A DNA stretch of 64,000 nucleotides from Hansfordia pulvinata (lineage: Eukaryota; Ascomycota; Sordariomycetes; Xylariales), in contig BJKQ01000005.1 of the NCBI GenBank assembly GCA_006538405.1, forward strand, positions 1,178,001 to 1,242,000, given 5' to 3'. The notes under the pieces were generated by a model. That model saw nothing but the letters and a program-made list of their open reading frames with translations. It searched no databases and was not told the DNA's origin. Made by a program: the position numbers and the translations under genes. Positions 57,120 to 64,000 of the stretch are shown one piece after another (positions within the stretch are counted from its first letter, which is position 1; each line of letters starts with the position of its first letter).

Positions 57120-60026
57120 TCAGCCGCTGCGGAAGAGCATGATGTTGGCGGCGAAGGTGCCGATGTTGTCCTCGTACTTGGCAATGTCCTTGCCGTCGAC
57201 GGTGACCATGTTGAGCGAGCCCACCGTGTTCAGGCCGTAGATGTTGATGTTGGAGTTCTGGCCTTCGAGGGAGACCATGCGGGCCTGGCAGTTGGAGCCG
57301 CTCTCGAACGTGTTGCAGGCTGTGGAATCACTGTCAGCAAAATTGCGTGAAGGCACTCAGAGGGGGGGGGGGGGGGGGTGAGACAAAACTTACAGGTGTC
57401 GTAGTTGTTGAAGAAGGAGTAGTGGCCGGCGCCGTAGATGAAGAACGCCGACGAGTCGATCACGCGCAGACCCAGGCGTTCTTGCAGTTGCCCTCGACGC
57501 CGTTGCACGAGGCCTCAAAGTCCGGGTCCTTGAGGTCCGCGTTGACGGGGAACGGCTTGGTGGCGTCCGGCTGCGGTTGGTAGTAACTATTTGGGACACG
57601 GGGGTTAGCATTGCTTAGTCTTCCTCACGAGAGGGGGCAATAGTGGGGAGAGGAAAAGGGACCGCTGGGCTTACGGAGTCTCGGACTGGAACATGGAGCC
57701 AAAGATGTTCTTGGTGTTGGCGAACTGGTAGTTGTACAGGTCAAAGTGCTCCGAGGCGCCGCCGACGAACCAAAAGTTGCCCTCGGTGGACTCGACGTAG
57801 ACGCCGCGGCCGCCCCAGATGCTGATCTGCGTGTTGTTCGAGTCCTCAATGTCGTGGTCGGCGACCCAGAACCAGTTGTTCTCGAGGTACAGCCCGCTCG
57901 ACTCGGGCACGGCGTGCAGCGCCATGTACGCGGCCACGCACTTGTCGGGCACCTCGGTCTCGCCCTTGACGCACTGCTCGACCTGGAACTCGGAGCCCGC
58001 GTAGCCCCCGATCCGCGTGTGCACGTCCCACACGTGGCTGGGCGTGTCGGTCGACGCCAGGTTGTACTCGATGACCACGGCCCCGGGGCGGGCCCCTTGG
58101 TAGACACGATGAAGTTGGACAGCTCCACGCTGCCCGCCTGGCCCGCCGTGGCGCCGATCTTGAAGACCGCCTTGGGGCTGTTCATGTCGCCGAACGCCTC
58201 GCCGCTGCCCATGATGGCCGGGTAGCTCTCGCCGGTGATCTTGGCCCCGGGGGGCACGGTGATGGTGTCGGTCACCACGTACAGGCCGTAGTCGATGAAG
58301 AGGAGCTTGTTGGCCGAGGCGGCGTCGTCGATGGCCTTTTGCAGAGCGGCGGTCTGGAATCATCATTCTTGTCAGCTTCAGGTGTCCGACCGAGAGTCCA
58401 GATATGGGACACAATGGCCTCGTGGGGGAATGGGTGGTTGATGGTTCTGGTGAAGAATACTCACGTCGTCAGTAGTGCCGTCACCCTTGGCCCCAGCGTC
58501 GCGGACGCTGACGATGGAGGCGGCGTCGAGGTCGGCGTATAGGGGCTTGGCCATGTTGTAGTAGGCGTCGCCCTTGACGAGGCCCGCGGGCCGCTCGCTA
58601 GCGGTGAAGGCGTCGGAGAAGACGTTGGGCCCGTCGGGCGTGTACTGGTGGCCCTGGCCCCAGGCCTTGATGGTGGAGCCACCCTCGAGCACGGTGCCGT
58701 TGTTGGCGTCCGAGACGGCGATGGGGCTGTTCTCGAAGCTGACGTTCTCGAGGATGATGCCGCCCGCGGTCGCCGGCTTGGACGACTCAGAGCGCGCCTG
58801 CCGGATGCCGTTGGCCACGTTGGTGAAGCTGCTGTCCAACACTGTCACGCCGCCGACCTCGAGGGCCTCGCCGTCTGCACCGGCGCTCATGTCGATGCCC
58901 ACATCGCAGTTGTTGATCGACAGGCCGATGTAGGTCCAGCCCCAGTTCCAAATCTGCGTGATGGCTATTGTGCGGTGTTAGCTGGCAGCATTACCCAGAG
59001 ACGTAAGGGGCCTTGTGTGTGGGTGATGTGTGGGTGTTACCCGTAGGCTACATGATGGAGGTAATGCTCACCCGTCTTGCAGTTGTTAAAGGTAAAGTCG
59101 ATCATGGTGTACTGCTGGTTGCCCATGGAGGCGCCCGACGCGCCGCCGTTGAAGGTCAGGTTTCTCATGAAGCCGCCGGAGCCTGGAATCGTTTGTCAGT
59201 TATGATGGAAACACGGATTGAGAGGGGGAAAAAAAAAGACTGAAAATACCGTTCTCGATGAACAGGCCGACGTGGACCGTGTCGTCCGTCTCGGGCATGT
59301 CGAAGCGGATGTTGTAGAGGCTGGTGGCCTGGGACGAGGGCCAGTGCATGCCGGTGGCGGCGGTGGCGGGAGCGATGGCAGTGGTGTCAATGATGAAGTT
59401 GGCGACCTGGCGGAAGAAGACGTTGGTGGTGACCCAGTTGGGGTTCTCGCCGTAGTACGGGTTACCGTCGATGACGCCGAAGCCCTCAAATTGCGCGGCG
59501 GCCTTGAGCGTCGGCACGTTGGTCGGGTCGCCGATCATCTGCGTCAGGTAGGGGGTCACGATGGAGCTGGACACGAGGTACGTGCCGCCGGGGAAGTAGA
59601 CGACGGCCGGGGTTTCGGTGGACGAGGCCTGGTTTCATCCGTCAGTAAGAGCTTGGTCTCTCCCATCATGATTCTCTTCTATCTACAAACTGAGGGGGTC
59701 TGCTCGACTTACACAGTCCTTCATGCAGCGGTTGCCGCCGTCGTTGAGGGCGTTCAGAATAGCCTCGGTGTCGTCGGTGGTGCCGTCGCCCTTGGCGCCA
59801 AAGTCCTTGACATTGCGGAAGACTTTGTAGCCATCACCCGCGAAAGAAGCAACTCCCTGGTCTGTTGTGTTGTGGTGGGTCAGCACTGGCCCGTGGTATA
59901 TTCAAGCTTGGGTGTATATAGTCTGGATATAGGACGGGGCTGCTCACGCTTAATGTCTTCGAGCCAGTAGGCGTTGATGCCGATGGCCAGGCTAGCCAGA
60001 GCCGTGAAGAAAACCTGCAGTCTCAT
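57120..60026 (-). CDS. GH55 exo-beta-1,3-glucanase, two frameshifts
   Basis: Eight exons (60026-59948, 59861-59713, 59628-59250, 59182-59072, 58964-58465, 58353-57675, 57586-57394, 57319-57120) give about 763 residues after two single-base corrections. It is a secreted glucan 1,3-beta-glucosidase that releases glucose from beta-1,3-glucan in wall remodelling or feeding. Signal peptide MRLQVFFTALASLAIGINA, then twin beta-helix modules, each opening with the duplicated KDFGAKGDGTTDD / RDAGAKGDGTTDD motif of pectate-lyase-like folds. Other family marks are YWLEDIKHQGVASF, VVYFPGGTYLVSSSI, ENGSGGFMRNLTFNGG, SLYLENNWFWVADHD-like text (read GLYLENNWFWVADHDIED) and ENIGTFAANI-like ending (read EDNIGTFAANIMLF). 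Breaks lie in the G/C runs at 58090-58096 and 57471-57473. Intron 7 carries a C18 tract. Confidence 0.9.
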
Positions 60027-61098
60027 CTTGGAAAAGAATCGTGACACTGCAAAGATGAAAGAAGGAGTGAATAGGTGGTTAGAGACGAGGACCGCAACCG
60101 AGCCTGTTTGTGTTTGGAGCCCGGCGAGGGCGCAGGTTTATAAGCCGCGAGAACAACCGCAGTGCTCGACCCGAGGTGGGTCCCGCGGAGCAGGCGTGGA
60201 AGAGAGACAGAGAGACAGACGGAGGAGAGACAGACACAGAGAATGGCAGGCTGTCATTCATGGGACCGCCGATCCCCAGCAGCGCCGTCCACATTGCCCA
60301 TTCCAGGCATGGGCCCGCCAAGAGCGGAGGGGGAGGGTGGTGTTGAGGGACTGGAGGTATACTCCGTAGTCGCAGGGTGCCGGCACACACAGCACAGCAC
60401 ACAGCACTGGGCGGGCGCCTCTCTCGCTCGTGGCCACCCGGGCGAAACACGCACCCAACCTCCAGCCAGTATCGGCCCAGCGCGCGGTGGGGAAGGGTGG
60501 CCCCGGCCGGGTGCCCTCTGACGAGATCATCAGGGACGCCGCCGCGAGGGGGGCAGCCACTCAAAGACACGCGGTACCTGGCGTCTTGCCGGTTTAGTCA
60601 GGTCCCAAGTTGGATCTCCATCCCCCCATCTATCCCCTCCGGGTCTTGGATGATGGAGGGAGGGGGAAGGAGAGAAGGTGTGTCACGCAGACAGCGGGCA
60701 CACGACACGACTGGTGGCGATGTTGCTGGGAACCTGGGTGACCTGATCTGGCTCCTCTCCAGGCCACTGCCATCACCAAGAAGATGCAGCATAGTAGGAT
60801 AAAGGTAGTCAAGCCTTGGCTCTCGGCGAGATGCGCATCGCCTTGGGCCGCGCAGGGAGGCACACAGATGGGCAGATAGGCAGGCCGTCGCTCACCCCCC
60901 GTCCCGGCTTCCAGGCTCCTGAATCCGGATAGGCTTAGCCAGGAACCATCTCGCCCTGGGCCGATGTCCTGCTGGAACAGGAAAAGGCCGCCGGGCAGCC
61001 GACGCATCGGCGCGCGTCCCGCAGGGAGAGAGAGGGAGAGAAAGGGGTCCCTGTCCCTGTCTGGGATGGTGGATGAGCAGGGCCGGTTCGGCGGACGG

Positions 61099-61116
61099 AG
61101 TACTCGTACGAGTACT
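61099..61116. promoter_or_regulatory. Perfect 18-bp palindrome with ACGAGTAC half-sites
   Basis: The sequence AGTACTCGTACGAGTACT equals its own reverse complement. It is the longest perfect example of an intergenic word that recurs many times in the window. A protein-binding role is only inferred. Confidence 0.4.
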
Positions 61117-63055
61117 GGGGCCTTGGGTCGGTCTGGGGTATCGGGCCGGCCAGGAGCAAGGGTTGCACCTCGCTCGAGCCAAGCTGATGAGAAGCCGGGG
61201 TTGGGGGCGAAGGACAGCACAGGCGCCAAAGCATGTGACGCGGGGCCACCACCACCATGATCATCATCATCATCGAGGAGTCTGGGGCGGGCTGGGGAGG
61301 TAGAGGGGTGGGTGGGTGGTGCAATGCCACCATAACTGACTTGCTCCCCCAGCGAGTGACCACCAGCCGCTGACCCGTCCCGCAGTCAGGCGGCATCGCC
61401 AGCAGACACAGGCCAGAGACATGCGCTAGGAGAGGGCGAACAATGGGGACATTGATGGCGGGTGGATGGATGGTTGGATGATGGGGCTGCGATGCGGTGC
61501 ACGAGTAAAGTGTCCATGGAATGACCTCGCAGTGAAGCTCCGATCGCTGTCGACGTCACTTCTGCCACGCCTGCCCCGGGGCCCAGGATTCTTCAGATGG
61601 GCCGAAGCGCCTGCTGGAATGCTGGCGTCTGTTTTTGTTGCCGCCGGTGGGGGCCATGACAAGGCGCATGGGTAATAGGCAGTGGCAGCTCGGGAGTGCT
61701 TCTTCCCGTCTTTGATTCGCGTTCGATGCGTTCTGGCTGGCAAATTGTTGTATTGATGATGGATGAGATTTTTTATTCTCTCTCTGGACGTCAGATGATC
61801 CGTTTTGAAGGTTTTGAAGTTATTTCGACTTCACACACACCCGACACAACGGTGCCTAAGGTACATGCTCGAGTACAGTGTAGGTCGTACTCGCCACATT
61901 CAGCAACAACAGTTTGAATTTTGCGGTCTTTGAGCTTCAATGTCACACATGGAAAGAGCCGTGGTACATGTAGACGCCTTGTTTCCAGTTGAACCTTCCC
62001 ATCAGAACAAACAACATGGATGGCATCTCTCTGCTTACAGCTTCCATCCAACTGACTGACCCGTATAGAACCATGTACCTTAGGTACGATCTATGTATGA
62101 GAGGTACCCAAGGCATGTAGCTAAGGCGAGTGACTTGCACGGCCCGGCAGCTGGCGCGGATCGTCGGCCAGGAGCGGATGCGCATCGAGCGCCCGTGTGG
62201 TGCTGATCAGCGCAAGCATTCGCCTCGAAGGCTAGGTACCTAAATCGCGTATCAAACGCAACCTAAAGCAAGACGACGTACAAGAACAGTGAAACCACCT
62301 AATAATAACAACACAAAAAACAAAGCACCAAAGAAGGATTTTCGTATGAGTACCTACTGTCACCGCCTGCCTGGTTCCGCGTAGTCAGTCCCGTCAATCT
62401 GCGACGTCGCGTGGTATGCGCTGGGCCCGATTCTGCAGTTGCCACTCGCCGTTCGCTGCCCAGGCCTGGGAATCCAGCGCCCGACCTTCTGCTCCGGGAC
62501 GTGGCGCTCCGGGGTGCGTTTGCGGGGAGGCCCAGCTCCAGCTGGAGCGCGCTGCGGCTGCCGGTGGGCGCCTAAACGTGACACGCTCCAGGGCCCTGGT
62601 CCACTGCGCTCAGCCCTGGAAGCCGCCGCTGGGCTGTCATGCGCCCTGAAACACGCACCTGTCGTCTAGTGCTATTCCCAGCCCGCCCTTAATCTCCCTC
62701 GTAATGCGGATGGCAGCCCCATTGCAGCGCATGGATGGCATCGCTTCACGGCATGCTTCTTCTTCGTTCTTCCTCTTCTTCTTCCGTCACGCTTCTTCTT
62801 GCCACTCTTTAGGTATGCCGGGTGCCTGTCCCGACCTGGCCATCGAGTTCCGATCCGCCGCGTGTGCCTGCACCGGCGCTGTCCCGGCACGGCCCCCTGT
62901 GTCGCCCTCTCGCCTGCCAGACCCGTGCTCGTGGCCTTGCCCTTCGCTTACGACGCCTGTCTCAGACGCCGGCATTCGGCTCATTGTTTCTTTGGAGCCG
63001 CCCCAGTCTCGGGTGCCTTTGGATTCCACAACACAGCTGGGCTCACCTAACTTGA

Positions 63056-63150
63056 CCTGACCTGACCTGACCTGACCTGACCTGACCTGACCTGACCTGA
63101 CCTGACCTGACCTGACCTGACCTGACCTGACCTGACCTGACCTGACCTGA
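63056..63150 (+). repeat. (CCTGA)19 minisatellite
   Basis: Nineteen perfect CCTGA units span 95 bp, followed by a partial unit. No spacers are present, so this is not a CRISPR-like array. Confidence 0.97.
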
Positions 63151-64000
63151 CTGACTTGTAGCTTGCACACTGCAGACGTCGCCACAGGCGTCAACAGGGC
63201 TGTGGTATTTCATTCAATCCATCCCCTCTCATCCCCGACAGGCAGATAGCTCGCGAGTTTTACCAAATCGACCGCGAACCAGGTTCCTTTCGCGCTTGGC
63301 TACGACAAGCCAACCCACCATCACACCCGCCAGACGAGCACACAATGCTTGCAACGTCTACATGTAGACATCGGGACCGACCAAAACCCCTCACGCAGCC
63401 GCCCGGAACCCGGCATCGCCTCGTTGTCGTCTTGTGCCCACCCCATTTTGGTGAAGGAGTCCGTCTTGCTGCCTCCAGCTAACTGCAAAAAGCCAATCGG
63501 GAGATGCGCAAACCCAAGAGCCGGCAAAGTACAATCCCAGAAAGAAGCCCCGAAGAATAAAAAGCCCGACCAAGACCGCAGCGACTGGGCATTCCCACAG
63601 TTGCGCCGCGCGTCTTCCGAAGCTCCTGCCCTGGGTAACGCGCGCAACCAGGAGATCCAACGTTGCGACCTCGTAGCGCCCAGCAATGCCGAAGGAAACA
63701 GGCCGGCCAACCCCCTCCTTGCCGTCGCATCAACCGAGCAGAACGCTGAGCGTGAGCGAAGCAGAAAAGGGCAGGTCACCAGGGCTCGCCCGTTTTCGGC
63801 CAGTCACAGCCCTTATCCCGTGTGCCTATCCGGGCCAAGCGCGCTTTGCGGGTTGCATCGCACTCCTATTTCCCTTCTTTCTTGTTTGCCCTTGGGCCTC
63901 ATCTCCTGTCGAGGGCCTGTGCGACCCGGGACTCGGTGAGTGCAAAGCTACGCCCGAATGATCTGTCGATCTCGCGATGCCGCGCGCCGCTGGTCCTCGG

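Larger units (their letters stand above)
60027..64000. other. Gene-poor terminal interval, 4.0 kb
   Basis: Promoter of the glucanase gene followed by about 3.5 kb without a supported gene. Contains an 18-bp perfect palindrome (61099-61116), a GGTACCTA/TACCTTAGGTA-rich patch (62060-62245), and the CCTGA array. A CT-rich final kilobase may be the leader of a gene beyond the window edge. Confidence 0.5.

Noticed and set aside
36977..58353. Programmed ribosomal frameshifting as the cause of broken frames
   Set aside because: Breaks occur in unrelated genes, lack a common slippery heptamer and share only the homopolymer setting, which fits sequence error better.
54949..60026. Biosynthetic gene cluster around the dioxygenase and glucanase
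   Set aside because: No backbone synthase, tailoring set, transporter or pathway regulator nearby; the neighbours look unrelated.
63056..63150. CRISPR-like array
   Set aside because: Contiguous 5-bp units without spacers in a fungal genome; an ordinary minisatellite.

Overview
The window is nuclear DNA of a filamentous ascomycete, most likely a Sordariomycete and possibly in the order Hypocreales. The evidence is short GT-AG introns of about 48-160 nt, long intergenic spaces, CT-rich 5' leaders, strong G/C preference at third codon positions, and families typical of these fungi (PTH11-type CFEM receptor, esterase-NACHT NLR, MSB1, GUP1, GH55 glucanase). Nothing prokaryotic, organellar, viral or CRISPR-like was seen. 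The order is inferred from family recognition only.

I support 17 protein genes. In order they are: FET4-like iron permease (-), an orphan membrane protein (+), an orphan acidic protein (+), a Pof7/Hrt3/FBXO9-type F-box protein (-), MTM1/SLC25A39-type mitochondrial carrier (+), uracil-DNA glycosylase (+), MSB1/Mug8 morphogenesis protein (+), an esterase-NACHT-ankyrin NLR (-), GUP1-type MBOAT protein (+), FAR-17a/AIG1 membrane protein (-), a small secreted protein (+), a CFEM 7TM receptor (-), a 3-hydroxyisobutyrate dehydrogenase-like enzyme (-), EFM7/NNT1-type methyltransferase (+), a 4TM MARVEL-like protein (+), a phytanoyl-CoA dioxygenase-family protein (-) and a GH55 exo-beta-1,3-glucanase (-). 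Exon joins were worked out by hand and checked for reading phase. The genes are mostly housekeeping or cell-surface functions, and I see no biosynthetic cluster or operon-like logic.

The most consequential observation concerns sequence quality. Six genes (F-box, FAR-17a, small secreted, MARVEL-like, PhyH-like, GH55) are broken by single-base frameshifts. All nine inferred events have the same direction (one base missing) and fall in or beside short G or C runs. This looks like a systematic homopolymer error rather than pseudogenisation, and automated gene models here would be wrong without correction.

The most interesting biology is the NLR-like gene at 27.2-31.5 kb, which has an N-terminal esterase-fold effector domain, a NACHT domain with an unusually long Walker A-B spacing, and an ankyrin-like end. 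Intergenic DNA is also rich in the word ACGAGTAC/GTACTCGT, often as palindromes, and carries several tandem repeats, including a 19-unit CCTGA array at 63.06 kb.
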